Shown here: positions 21,903-31,155 of the stretch, one piece after another
Position numbering within the stretch: the stretch's first letter is position 1
Layout of the letters: every line of letters begins with the position of its first letter
NCBI GenBank assembly: GCA_022925895.1
Contig: JAKSYS010000367.1
Span: 1 to 60,634 of the forward strand
Length of the DNA stretch: 60,634 nucleotides
Source: Fragilaria crotonensis
Lineage: Eukaryota > Bacillariophyta > Fragilariophyceae > Fragilariales > Fragilariaceae
Direction: 5' to 3'
Made by a program: the position numbers and the translations under genes
The notes under the pieces: generated by a model
What the model was told of the DNA's origin: nothing
Seen by the model: the letters and a program-made list of their open reading frames with translations, nothing else
The model's database searches: none

Positions 21903-22740
21903 ATGCGCACAGCCTTTTGCCGTATCGGGTTCTACGAACAGGCTGCACAAGCCCTCGTCGAGGACCAGGGCACCAACTCCTATAGGAGATCAGACTTCTG
22001 TCTGATGACAAGATCGAAAGACGCCCCGGAGGAACGATTCCTCCACCCAACGGGCCGCCGTTGGACCCGCGCAGGTCCAGAACCGTTCTACCTTCTCCGT
22101 CAGGCACCAGGTGCCTCGGAGTTGTACAGTGGTCATCGCAAACGTTACGCTCGACAACATTTGCAGCATTTGCGAATATCGTGAGTACGAATCCACCACA
22201 AGTATCCTGATGACTTGCCCGTCATCAACTTGAAGGACTGGCCGAAAAGGATAGAAGCCATCGGCAAATGCCCGCCCACGCTTGGTGGTTGAAGAATATA
22301 AAATCCTGCTAGCGTACACCATTTGTGAGACCGAGGCGATTGCGCCAGATGAGGAGAACTTCCCAACAAGTGCAAGACGAAATGATAGCGACGGCAGATC
22401 CTGTCTACCTTGTCAATCGTAAGAAGGTAGGGTACAGGGTCTTGCTCGCGTATCACTCGTAAAGGCCCTGTCTGGACGAATGACAAACCAGCGCGGAAAC
22501 TGGAGATGGTAGGATGGCCTATTAAAGCTTCTACGGCCATTACTTGGGCCCGCCGCATGGCCACGATGGCCGAAGACAAGCTGGAGTATACAGTCTACCA
22601 CAGCGAGCAGCGTCGCTCGAATTTCGACAAATACGTGCACAAGCAGCAGCACTTGGTGTTGGAAGGCTTGATAGAGCACGGACATGTGGGTATTGATCCA
22701 CATTCGAAGGCTCGACACTTGTCTTGTTGATGGTATCAAA
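21903..22740 (+). pseudogene. gag: CoDi-2 gag remnant
   Basis: The start reads MRTAFCRIGFYEQAAQALVE, the N-terminal helical module found in CoDi-type Gag, then decays into frameshifts. In another frame at 22506-22725 the conserved centre is readable (ARRMATMAEDKLEYTVYH, FDKYVHKQQHLVLEGL), comparable to FDQYVGRHQQAHNEL of CoDi-1. No continuous product is possible. Confidence 0.65.
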
Positions 22741-23174
22741 ACCGACAAGTTTGATGCCGTCAAACTCGCATTACATCTGTGGAAATGTTGCGTTCCGACT
22801 TTGAAGAAGCGTGCGTAACTTTATCCCTGGTCTACATTTGCCAGACTTCGAAGAAAGGATCTTGCTTCCAAGCGCCTCAAGTGTGGCATGGCGCGAGTGA
22901 TAGTGTGATAACGAAGCGCAAAGAGAGCGACGTGCCGTCAACCGCTAGATGTCCCAATCGGCGATGCAACTGAAGAAGACCTCGGTTGCAGTAATGACAG
23001 CACTCTCTTTTCACAGGACTCCGGCATGTCAGCCGATGAGCCTTGCAACGTGCAAACAATGGCACCAGCAATCGCATGAACGCGGCGCTCACGCGCCAGA
23101 AGAAAGTCTCTAACGAAGAGCCCAAGAAGTGATGCTGTGCACGCTTGGCCGCCATTCGAACGTTGGGATTGCTC

Positions 23175-23690
23175 GACAAGTCGGTTGCCCATGAATCTGC
23201 ATCCGACCACTGTGCCATAGTAGGCAGTAATTGTTTAGTAGTCCGTGACTACGATCGTCAGATAAAACGTGTCGGGTTACAACACATCAGGTCCTGTCGC
23301 CACGGATCTTTAAACTGTTTCGGCGGCGCTCGCGTTTGATGATTTCGTAAGCGGTGAAACAGTGATTCGTCTCATGGTTCATCAGGCGATACATATCCCT
23401 GATATCGCACCGAATGATGTTATTCTTGTGAACAACATTCCTCGTTTCTTAACCGAAAATGGCAATGACCTGACACACTCGTTGCTGGTGATTCCCACCG
23501 CTGACGACACCTCCGCCCCGTACGTGTCTCCGCTCTCGGTGCGCGGCGTCACCTTGACCTTTCGGACGCGACAGTCGCCCATTGAAGCATATGGGACGCT
23601 CCTCATGTTACGCTCACGGGCGAAGATCTCCCGTGGGACCCCTATGACAACGTTTTCACCGACGAGGAAGCTGCCTCACGAAATACCTGT
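23175..23690 (+). pseudogene. pol: CoDi-2 protease-region remnant
   Basis: SDHCAIVGSNCLVVRDYDR (from 23202) corresponds to the DSHADTCVAG protease motif of CoDi-1 and CoDi-3 with the region around the catalytic Asp altered. Downstream, MVHQAIHIPDIAPNDVILVN and GVTLTFRTRQSPIEAYG follow the order seen after the protease in related elements, then LTGEDLPWDPYDNVFTDEEA in another frame. A 335-codon open frame starting at 23362 covers part of this but is mostly a chance continuation past the real segment. Confidence 0.6.
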
Positions 23691-23694
23691 TGGA

Positions 23695-23846
23695 AACAGG
23701 GGACCGAATCGGAGCACCGCCACCGTCCAGGCGACTACTATGCTCGGTTTCCAACATGTAATTCGCTCGAAACAGGGGACCGAATCGGGGCACCGCCACC
23801 ATCCAGGCGACTACTATTCTCGGTTTCTAACATGCATTCGCTCGCA
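23695..23846 (+). repeat. 76-bp tandem duplication inside CoDi-2
   Basis: Units starting AACAGGGGACCGAATCGG at 23695 and 23771 are near identical, with single-base differences (GAGC/GGGC, CCGTCC/CCATCC). 76 is not a multiple of three, so the duplication itself shifts the frame. It is absent at the corresponding place in CoDi-1 and CoDi-3. Confidence 0.8.
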
Positions 23847-24499
23847 AGCGAATTACAGAATTATAACGAGGACTCGATGCGACGCGCGACTGCATCGCTT
23901 CGGTCGTTGCTCGCCGGAAAGCCATTTGGTCCTCAACGCTAGTTGGCAAGGGATTGGGGAATTAACATGCAAACTGCGAAGCGTATGCTGTACCATATAC
24001 ATGACGACTCGTCAATGTGCTGGCGTAGTACTACGCACCACCGTACTGCATCCGATGCTGTCACGTCGGCTCTGCACTAACGTCTATCAGCTACGGTACC
24101 TGGTACCGTTGTCATTCACATCGCCTGATTGCTTCTTCACTGACACTCTGATATTGAATACTACTAATTCGCGAAGGAATTGTAAATATGTACAAGTATT
24201 CGCAACGTCCGATGGCTGTGTCGTGCGTACTGTGTACACCATGATGAAAACGGACCACGGAGCCACACACGCTGTGGTCAAAACCTGCGGAGGCCGCAAT
24301 CAGACAATGGAAGAAGGGTGTCGGGAGGCAAACGATTCGATCCGGTACGCCCAAGCGCCTTTGGGATGATTGCCTGGAATGAGAGGCGTATGTTAGATTT
24401 CTAACCACGCACGACATCTGTAAACTTGACGGGTGAGGCCGTTTCCAGCGGCTGAACTGCTGTCGTACCACCATTTGCGCTGTTCGAGTGCATCGCTGG

Positions 24500-25860
24500 T
24501 GTTGGGCCACGATTTGGGCCCTGATATCCAGAAAGGTCCCGCCCGCTATGACAAGGAAAGTCCTTACTAAGCGGAATGGCCAAACGGTTTATTGTTCGAC
24601 TGTTCGCTTGTTGACGCCAGACAAATTGGCGGACGAGTCGATGAAGAAACAAAGTGCGAGGACTTTACGGAGAAGGCAAACTCGATTCTAGGGACGAATA
24701 CAAATGTGAGGATTTTGCGACAAACCCAGGATTTGTTGACCTAGAGACTCTGCCTAACATTCTCGAATTACGTCGATGATGATGACGGCGAAGTGTCTTG
24801 AGTTCCTGACGCCGATGATGAGCCTGGTGCTGACACGTTCAATCAGTCTATTAGGGCCGAGGTGACTCTGCCAAACGACGATAAGATATTGAGTGCAAAG
24901 GTTCAAAGCTGACAGGTTGCACTTGCTTGATGGAAGTCCTGTTTGAAGGGCGAACCACAATCTGATCTTGCTTGGACACTCGAACTTTTAATGTTGAGTT
25001 CGCCGACGGCCAAACGGCAGAACTATCGGCCAACGTGATGATGCAGAAGACGTATACAATGTGCAACACAGAGGGCAATCGATTTCTCCTGCAGAAGGGG
25101 ATTGTTCATCATGAAGAAGACGGTTCTGCGGTCTAACTTGCAGATATGCTCGTCCAGCACGGATTGAATCGCCATCATCGCGAAACGACAAAGGGTTGGC
25201 AACTCTATGTCGAATGGAACAAGGAAGCATTTGTTCATGAGAACAACTCGCGGACTTGGAAGAGTCCAATCCCGTGGAGTTTGCTGACTATGCAATCGCT
25301 CAAGGAATCAAGAGCGAACCTGCTTCGCGTGGTGGGTCCCATTCACAATTAAAGCGGCGCGATCGGATAATTGCGACTATAAATAACCGATACTACAAGC
25401 GGGTGCATAAATTTGGACTCGAAGTTCCAAAACATATGAGGATTGCACCCGCGTCGACCTCGAAAACGGTAACATTTTATGGCGGTATGCCTTTCGGACT
25501 GAGATGACTAAGGTGCGAATAGCCTTTCAGGTAATGAGAGGTGACTCGAACCTCCTCCATTTTTGGGAAGACCCACTGCCATCTTGTTTTGATATTCAGA
25601 TGGACGTCGAACGGAAAGCTTGCTTGGTGGCCGGCGGCCACGTGACGAAATCGCAGCCTACGTATGTGGCATACGCAAGCGTTCTTTCAAACTATTGGCT
25701 GATCTCAACGACTTAGAGGTGACAGTTGCCAACATTGAAAATGATTACCTGACGGCACCAGAGAGTGAGAAGATCCGGTGTCGACTCGGTCTGTTATTTG
25801 AGGCCAATGCTGAAATAGCGGCAGCAATTGTTCGGGCACTATACAGTCTTTGAACTGCTG
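24500..25860 (+). pseudogene. pol: CoDi-2 integrase tail to reverse transcriptase remnant
   Basis: Pieces of the integrase-RT linker are readable in shifting frames: ADTFNQSIRAEVTLPNDDK (24830), then TTKGWQLYVEWN (25187), ESNPVEFADYAIAQGI (25259) and YYKRVHKFGLEVPK (25390). The RT begins with FDIQMDVERKACLVAGGH (25591), then LNDLEVTVANIENDYLTAP (25705) and AIVRALYSL (25827). The order equals that of CoDi-1 at 15660-16680. Several stop codons and indels rule out a product. Confidence 0.7.
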
Positions 25861-26179
25861 ATGCAGATTTCATGTATCGTTTGGCCGACTACATGATTGC
25901 GGCGTTTGGGCTGAGGATCATGCGTGGCAGATCCGGATGCGTGTCTAAGGTCTACCTCTATTTGCGACCCTGAGTTTTACTTGGGTACGACGTTGTGAAA
26001 TGCCACCACGTTGCCGAACGGAGTGCAACGTTGGGCGATGAGCGAGTTCGTCCAGTGAGTACATCCACGAGGCCGTGCACAAACGTTCAGAAGTTCCATG
26101 ATGTAAACTTCCCCACGCGGCATTGGATATAGCAAGCAGAGACCGTTCCTTCCAGCTATGTGCCTGGAGTCGATGTTAC

Positions 26180-26990
26180 TAGCCCGTTGTTGGACGCGAC
26201 CTCTCTTCGTTCTCCCAGACGCAGATTGGTGTTCTGCGATGGTGCATTGACTTGGGGCGAATCGATATCACAACTGAGATGTCGGAGTTGTTGTTTTTGT
26301 CTTGCTCAAGCGACCTCGTGACGGCCATTTGACCGCTGTCTTTTATACTTCGCGACTATCTCAATACGAAGAAATACAACGCAAGGACTGCGTTCGACCC
26401 GACGTATCTCGTGATAGACATGCCCTCGTCTAAGTAATGCGATTGGAAGCAATGTTACGGGAACGTGAAGGAGGCGAAACCTCCGAATACGCCGGAGCCA
26501 CAAGGGAAGCAGTAGATCTTTGCCTACTTGTGGATTCCGATCATGCCGGAGCTTCACGAACAGGTGAATTAGCTTCATCATCAACATGAATCAGCAGCCG
26601 CTGATTACGTGGTTCTTCTCAAGGAAACAGTCCACGATTGAGACTAGTGTCCTCGGGGCCAAATTCGTGGCAATGAAGCAAGGCATGGGTACTTTTGCAG
26701 TCTTCGCCACAGGCTCCGAATGATGGGTGTACAGCTATCCGGTCCCTCCTTCATTTGTTTGGGGACATGTGATACACAACACGCAACGACCCGAATCGAC
26801 TTTGAAAAAGAAGTCCAATTCCGTACGTAATCATACAGTTCGCGAGGCGGTAGCTCTGGGTGAATGTCTGACTGACATGTGTCAATCCACGACAACCCCG
26901 CGGACATAAGTATGAAGTTTATCCCAGGTGGACAGAAGTATGATCACCTTGTGGGATTGATCTTCTACGACCTTGCCGATCATCGTTGAT
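26180..26990 (+). pseudogene. pol: CoDi-2 RT C-terminus and RNase H remnant
   Basis: QIGVLRWCIDLGRIDITTEMS (26221) matches the GVLRWICELGRIDIL segment of CoDi-1. RNase H traces follow as DSDHAGASR (26530), a damaged HESAAADY segment, LRMMGVQLSGPS (26710) and ESTLKKKSN in the 26793 region, then a decayed ADIS in place of ADVLTK. The YVDD region between 25860 and 26180 is not recognisable. Confidence 0.65.
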
Positions 26991-27136
26991 AACCCCTCAT
27001 TGAGGTTCGAAGGGTTCTACGGGTTACCTTGATCGTCTTTGACGACTAAATATCACTTTGATCCGATGTTTCGTTTACATCTTGCTCGCTATATTACGAC
27101 GAACTAAGCGACTCGCCCGACTTCGTCTGATTAGTT

Positions 27137-27145
27137 CGAGGGGAC
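27137..27145 (+). promoter_or_regulatory. CoDi-2 polypurine tract
   Basis: CGAGGGGAC abuts the 3' LTR, identical to that of CoDi-1. It is intact although the genes of the element are not. Confidence 0.7.
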
Positions 27146-27289
27146 TGATTTATTGTATGCGTTGTACGGTACACGACTGTACAGTATGCGGTACAATAGC
27201 TCGATCTCACAACTTGACCTATCCCATGATCTATACCCGTTACTAGCATATCGTTGCACCGTCTCCCTTAGCACGTCTACTTTTACTCA
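27146..27289 (+). repeat. CoDi-2 3' LTR
   Basis: All 144 bases match the 5' LTR by eye. The CTCG duplication follows at 27290-27293 and then the remainder of the LINE-B 3' UTR. Confidence 0.95.
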
Positions 27290-27293
27290 CTCG

Positions 27294-27348
27294 TACAGTC
27301 GAGTACCGCGGCAGCACGTTAAGTAGATTTTCGGTTTTTTTTTTTTTT
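27294..27348 (+). other. LINE-B 3'-terminal module, right part
   Basis: Box A (CTACCCGTGCAAGTCGA, 21227-21243) and the left hairpin arm GTACTCG (21244-21250) lie before CoDi-2. The right arm CGAGTAC (27300-27306), box B GCGGCAGCACGTTAAG (27308-27323) and a tail of 14 T lie after it. Rejoined, the hairpin has seven perfect pairs and a TACAGT loop, the strongest stem among the copies. Confidence 0.75.
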
Positions 27349-27409
27349 AATATCATTTTAACGTGCTGCCGCTTCTTCCGGACTTAGAAGGTCGACTCGC
27401 ACGACTAGA
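27349..27409 (-). other. LINE-C 3'-terminal module and right target duplication of LINE-B
   Basis: The right 17-bp duplication occupies 27349-27365 and includes part of box B (CGTGCTGCCGC on the + strand to 27372). A short hairpin CTTCT/AGAAG (27372-27390) and box A (GTCGACTCGCACGACTAGA on the + strand, 27391-27409) follow. LINE-B and LINE-C thus meet tail to tail. Confidence 0.75.
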
Positions 27410-27459
27410 CATAATCCCTGTAGGATCACGTCCAGTAAATTCCATTCCACCGCTGTAAC

Positions 27460-28349
27460 CTACCGTATGGGATCAAAATACGACCGTATAGACCGCACAC
27501 CTGTAGTAGCATTCGTTCGTGCCTGTCGCATACTTTCTCTGAACACTGGTGCATTTGTAGCTAACCAATTGCGAGTGACCCATAACGGGCGTTGCATATG
27601 CTGGTGTTCTTCTCGATAAAGTAATTCTTGTATGCGAGGCTCCATCTGATTCCGATTGTTATATACCTCCCGTAATTCCCGTTGGATCTCATGACGTTCT
27701 GCTTGCGCTCGTGTCTCTATGTCTCGCCCGTGCACTTCCTCATTTCGTAATGTCCATAGCTTCTCCCACTGCTTCCATATTTTCGCAATAAACTGTTTCT
27801 GCCATGTCTCTCCGCTCCGACGATCCGCCGTGCCCGTTTGCTGACGCAGCCATTGATAATACTCCTCTTGTATCAGGCTCCACGCTGTTCCGAAACGTCC
27901 GTTTATAAGCTGTCGCCATCCAATTCGGTTTTGTTCTATAATAACTTCGCGAACATCAGTATGATACAACACTGGGGATACCAAAATATCGGGGTCATCG
28001 GTGCGCAGCCACTCTTGGATAGCCTCGTTCCATAAGTGGCGTAGTAATGGATATGTCTCTGCCTTGTCATGAAACATATTGATTTCTTGAAGAAACTTAT
28101 CTCGCCACCGCTGTCGACTCGCAGCTCCGCATTTTATAACATGGTCTCGATCCTCTGTCAAACAAGGACAACACGGGCATGCATGATGTCCTTTATCAAA
28201 TCGATTTAACCGTCCCAATGTCGGTAAGCACTCATGAACCATTTTTGTGATATGAACTCTTTCTTGATAAACAATTGCATGGACTTCCCGTGTACCCAAT
28301 TGATCGACTGCATGACGCCATGCTACAGGTGTACCGTTTGTTTTACACG
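27460..28349 (-). pseudogene. LINE-C ORF2 C-terminal fragment (zinc finger and tail)
   Basis: Reading leftward, QSINWVHGKSMQ (28328) starts the recognisable part. A frameshift near 28285 leads into a 279-codon frame with HITKMVHECLPTLGRL, the finger CPCCPCLTEDRDHVIKC (28170), IGWRQLINGRFGTAW and IWKQWEKLWTLRNEEVHGRD, ending at SYFDPIR. Domain order equals the LINE-A and LINE-B C-termini. RNase H is absent because of 5' truncation, which is normal for LINE copies. Confidence 0.82.
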
Positions 28350-28567
28350 CAATTACACACCTGTGTTATGTCAAACACTTCTAAGTGTTTGGTCTGACAC
28401 TTTCATGTTGAATCACATTTCTCATCGTTCTCATTTTGATCCACCAATAAACACTTCCATGGTTATGCTGAACAACTATATGTATCAATTGTTCCATAGC
28501 TTCTGTCCTTTTTAACATTCAAGCACTACGTACTCTACAAGTTATCTCCCATCATCCTGTCATACTT

Positions 28568-28705
28568 CTCACAAAATCCTCTACTTTCTTTGTTGTCCAT
28601 TGATACACATTCTTTTCTGTTCAACACCCCAATTGCCTCACAAAATCCTCTACTTTCTTTGTTGTCCATTGATACACATTCTTTTCTGTTCAACACCCCA
28701 ATTGC
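28568..28705. repeat. 69-bp tandem duplication
   Basis: Two copies beginning CTCACAAAATCCTCTACTTT (28568 and 28637) are identical by eye. The period is a multiple of three, so a frame on the - strand contains an exact 23-residue repeat; I see no sign that it is translated. Confidence 0.9.
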
Positions 28706-28789
28706 CTCATGGCAGCCACCCATCTTGATCCCTTTCTCAATTCCTTCCTTATTTTTTGTGGTTACATCCTCTCTTCACCTTGGGGCATG

Positions 28790-28955
28790 CATGTCTCTGG
28801 ATGGAGGCATGTTGCTACCTGCACATTCCCGGTATTGTGGACAGACAGCATGTCTCTGGATGGAGGCACACTGTCCACTTGCACATTACCAGTAGCTAGT
28901 GTGGACAGGCATATCTCTGGATGGAGGCACGCTGTCCATTTGCACAGTCCCTGAG
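28790..28955. repeat. Minisatellite, about 60-bp period, three units
   Basis: Each unit starts CATRTCTCTGGATGGAGGCA (28790, 28849, 28910) and contains a CTGTCCA/TGCACA segment. The reverse complement of the unit head appears at 29742 and, degenerate, at 29906. Confidence 0.8.
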
Positions 28956-29679
28956 TCCCAATATAGTAGTGCCCTACACACAGTACATGTGGCGATGTGA
29001 GGAGATTGAATTGATAGAGGTTTTTGATTTTTCTGCAGGATTTGAACCCATAGCCTCACTCAAGAGGTTCCTCAACATGGAGGTTGAACCAACTACACTA
29101 TATACCGATCCCTATATAGATTGGGTTTGAACAGACTACTATATAAACTTTACAAATGTATATTGCCGTTGTGTACAATATGGATAGAATTTGAATAGTA
29201 CCTTGTGACACATGGTATTCAAAAAGTTCAAAGGACATGAATGTACTAAAGTAGGAAACACAGGTAAAAGGAACAGCATGAACATACTGGAAACCAACCA
29301 GCAACAATGCACAGCACGAGGAGGCACAAAAAATAACAAAACACACAAAGATGCATACGACACTATGAATTGAAAGACAAAGCACATTCTGGAGAGGTAA
29401 GCAAAGAACCAGCAATGGTCGTGAAGAAAGGTGCAAAATGTTCAAATAGAGAGCTCATCCTGAGGATTGCAGATAATACAGTAGCAGGAATAAAGCAGAA
29501 GAAGGAGTGCCGCTGTGCAGTGGCAGAAATCAACAGGCACTAGTGTTGTAGTAGATTGATCTGCAAAGTCTTTTTTGGTGACAACCTCAAGGAAATTGCT
29601 AACAACAATCATGACACTCTTTATTACAGCTACAGCACTGGCTCCAGTGATGACAATTCTGATGAAACTCTTGGCTTGT

Positions 29680-30000
29680 GATATGAAAGTGGACCCGCCA
29701 TCCAGTGGACTTAACTCTTTTATGCCTCTTGCAATCACCGGCATGCCTCCATCCAGAGACAGGCCGGTGCACAGCATAGAAGTGCACCAAGAGGAGAAAA
29801 GCCACACCTGGTGACCGCTTGTTGTTGCCAATAGAAGTCAAGGTGATATGAAAGTGAACCCGCCATCCAGTGGAGTAAACTTTAGATGCCTCTTGCAGTC
29901 CCCGGCATGCCTCAATCCAGCAGAGACAGGCTGGCCGGTGCACAGCACAGCAGGGCACCATGTCGAGAACAGCCACAACGGGTGACCATTTGTTGAGTTT
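29680..30000. repeat. 165-bp direct repeat, inverted relative to the 28.8-kb minisatellite
   Basis: Units starting GATATGAAAGTGRACCCGCC at 29680 and 29845 share CCATCCAGTGGA, ATGCCTCTTGCA and GGCATGCCTC. CATGCCTCCATCCAGAGACA at 29742 is the exact reverse complement of the minisatellite unit head with its GCATG extension. Together the two arrays form a foldback arrangement with a roughly 0.8-kb spacer. Confidence 0.75.
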
Positions 30001-30344
30001 GCGTTGAATTGAATTCAACGCGTTAGTTGGTGTTGAGTTGTAGATAGCAATGGAAAAATGGAAAACAGTGGAGTACCGTACTCTGGATACTAGTTAGCCA
30101 CAAGTACATCCATAGTTATTACAATACAAAACAAAATGGTGAGCAATGGACGATGTTACACCCAACGAAAAGGGGTTTTACGGCCACAGCTAAATGTTAC
30201 TACATCAACAGCTATGGTACACAAACGATAAAATGTTGATTGTACCATGGGATGGTGTGCATCTGTACTGGATAACAAAACAAGTACAAGGGATATAAGA
30301 CAAAGTCATACATAGTACAGAGGAAAAGATATTACGCACTGTAT

Positions 30345-30774
30345 TGACTAAAAAAATGGTACACGTACCAAATTCGACACATAAAACCCGCCACCTTCTG
30401 AGGCAGTGTAGGTATTCTTGTCGCTTCGGTATGATTCAATGGATCCTGAGGGCTTTGCAATTTCGAGTTGCAAAAGCGAGGAGAAGAGAACAAACCAAAG
30501 CAACTCTGCTGTCCATACCATGTTTTTTTAAATGCCGGGAGATGCATTGCTCATCACGCTGAATAATTGAATTATTTTTACATTGCCAACAGCATAAACC
30601 AAAAGGAGAAAATGTGAAAAGATCCCTAATAGGAAGCATGGGGTCTGCATCCTCTTGTGGAATGTCTTGAAGGACCATTGCCTTTCGTTTGGTGCTTGTT
30701 GTCTGAGACACATTAAAGTCCATGGTTTGTTGTGGTGGACAATGGAGTTGAGGGATGAATGATATGGCTTTCAT
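30345..30774 (-). pseudogene. Zinc-finger family protein, copy 1 (frameshifted 3' end)
   Basis: I do not recognise this family. The protein shares LFTFSPFGLCC and a C2H2-like finger CWQC-x15-HLKKHG (C-x2-C-x15-H-x3-H) with copy 2. The C-terminal part after KKHGMDSRVA breaks; in another frame SGSIESYRSDKNTYTASEGG matches the SGTIEQYCMNDTLDSGYS region of copy 2. The upstream block at 30933-30994 is shared by all three copies. A DNA-binding role is suggested only by the finger. It may be a small gene family or the cargo of an unidentified mobile element. Confidence 0.55.
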
Positions 30775-30932
30775 TTGAATATTGGCGCACTGATTTTCAT
30801 ACTACAAGGGAGGTAGAGAGTGTGATGAATGCCATGCCTCCCGTGGTATTAGTCCTTAAGTAAAAAGTCCCTCCCATGGCAAGGAAAATCCCTCCCGTGG
30901 TACATCTTCCTAAATAGAAGTCCCTCCCGTGG

Positions 30933-30994
30933 TATCAAGTAAATAAAATCATTCACGAATAAAATTTATCTAGTTTGAACCCAGCCCCCTTAGG
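30933..30994 (-). promoter_or_regulatory. Conserved block upstream of zinc-finger copy 1
   Basis: On the + strand it runs from TATCAAGTAAA to TTTGAACCCAGCCCCCTTAGG. Matching blocks precede copy 2 (31831-31888) and copy 3 (35321-35383). Next to it lie three repeats of CCTCCCGTGGTA (30839, 30889, 30922). It may be a promoter or the edge of a repeat unit. Confidence 0.55.
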
Positions 30995-31155
30995 GGCACG
31001 CATTTTGAGCCTTACGGTTCAAACGAGGCGAAAACCCGTTAATTAGGTTATATTTTATTTTATTGTTGCTTGATTCGGGATGGTTCATCCTTCAAAAGAG
31101 AAGCAACCTGTAATTTAGACACATATCGACCACAACATAGCTTGATGAGATCGGC

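Larger units (their letters stand above)
21251..27289 (+). mobile_element. CoDi-2, LTR retrotransposon with identical LTRs and decayed interior
   Basis: Two 144-bp LTRs, identical by eye (TGATTTATTG...TTTTACTCA), flank 5.75 kb. CTCG is duplicated on both sides (21247-21250, 27290-27293). The post-LTR motif GTTTATCAGACCCA and the tract CGAGGGGAC are intact. The interior still shows gag, protease, RT and RNase H in copia order, but each is cut by many stops and indels and the integrase core is barely traceable. The LTRs are young and the genes are old. It interrupts the 3' UTR hairpin of LINE-B. Confidence 0.9.
10885..27348 (+). mobile_element. LINE-B, 5'-truncated T-tailed LINE, split by CoDi-1 and CoDi-2
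   Basis: LINE-B starts abruptly inside the RT thumb and ends in 14 T at 27335-27348. Without the two copia insertions it is about 3 kb: 10885-10954, 18395-21250 and 27294-27348. Removal of CoDi-1 restores an uninterrupted codon phase across HTAHKTLGHYK/EPAGT. Removal of CoDi-2 restores the 3' UTR hairpin. One frameshift near 18905 is the only coding lesion I see, so it is the youngest LINE here. Its flanks are a 17-bp duplication inside LINE-C. Confidence 0.9.
10857..28360 (-). mobile_element. LINE-C, 5'-truncated T-tailed LINE, host of the first nest
   Basis: LINE-C reads leftward. Its coding remnant is at 27460-28349 and its 3' end was split by LINE-B. The terminal bases (GATATTAGG plus eight T in element orientation, 10857-10873) now lie 16.5 kb from the rest of the 3' UTR (27349 rightward). 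The split is proved by the 17-bp duplication at 10868-10884 and 27349-27365. The 5' limit near 28360 is where similarity to sister copies fades. I could not find LINE-C's own target duplication: sequence left of the tail (GTTGCGCTTGCAC) has no clear match near 28360. Confidence 0.8.
28361..30344. other. Repeat-rich non-coding stretch
   Basis: No gene is supported. The stretch carries a 69-bp tandem duplication, a three-unit minisatellite and its inverted, tandemly repeated counterpart 800 bp further on. Hydrophobic frames at 29098-29445 (- strand) have no conserved motif. A small palindrome CAAACACTT/AAGTGTTTG lies at 28374-28394. Confidence 0.6.

Noticed and set aside
23362..24369. 335-codon open frame in CoDi-2 as an intact gene
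   Set aside because: Only the first 75 codons match CoDi-type sequence. The remainder crosses a 76-bp tandem duplication and runs on by chance, while the true continuation (LTGEDLPWDPYD) is in another frame.
27308..27372. Hairpin or rho-independent terminator at the tail-to-tail boxes
   Set aside because: The inverted GCGGCAGCACG boxes come from two LINE 3' ends in opposite orientation, shown by the 17-bp duplication. The genome is eukaryotic.
28374..28394. Palindrome CAAACACTT/AAGTGTTTG as the terminal repeat of LINE-C
   Set aside because: It lies outside the last recognisable LINE-C codons and has no partner at the 10.85-kb end.
29098..29445. Small membrane protein on the - strand (115 codons, hydrophobic)
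   Set aside because: There are no homologues by eye and no conserved start context. A/T-rich DNA readily gives hydrophobic frames, and overlapping frames are equally open.
30960..31045. tRNA gene (GGTTCAAACG next to a GC-rich stem)
   Set aside because: No cloverleaf with acceptor, D and anticodon arms can be formed. The motif belongs to the block shared by the zinc-finger copies.
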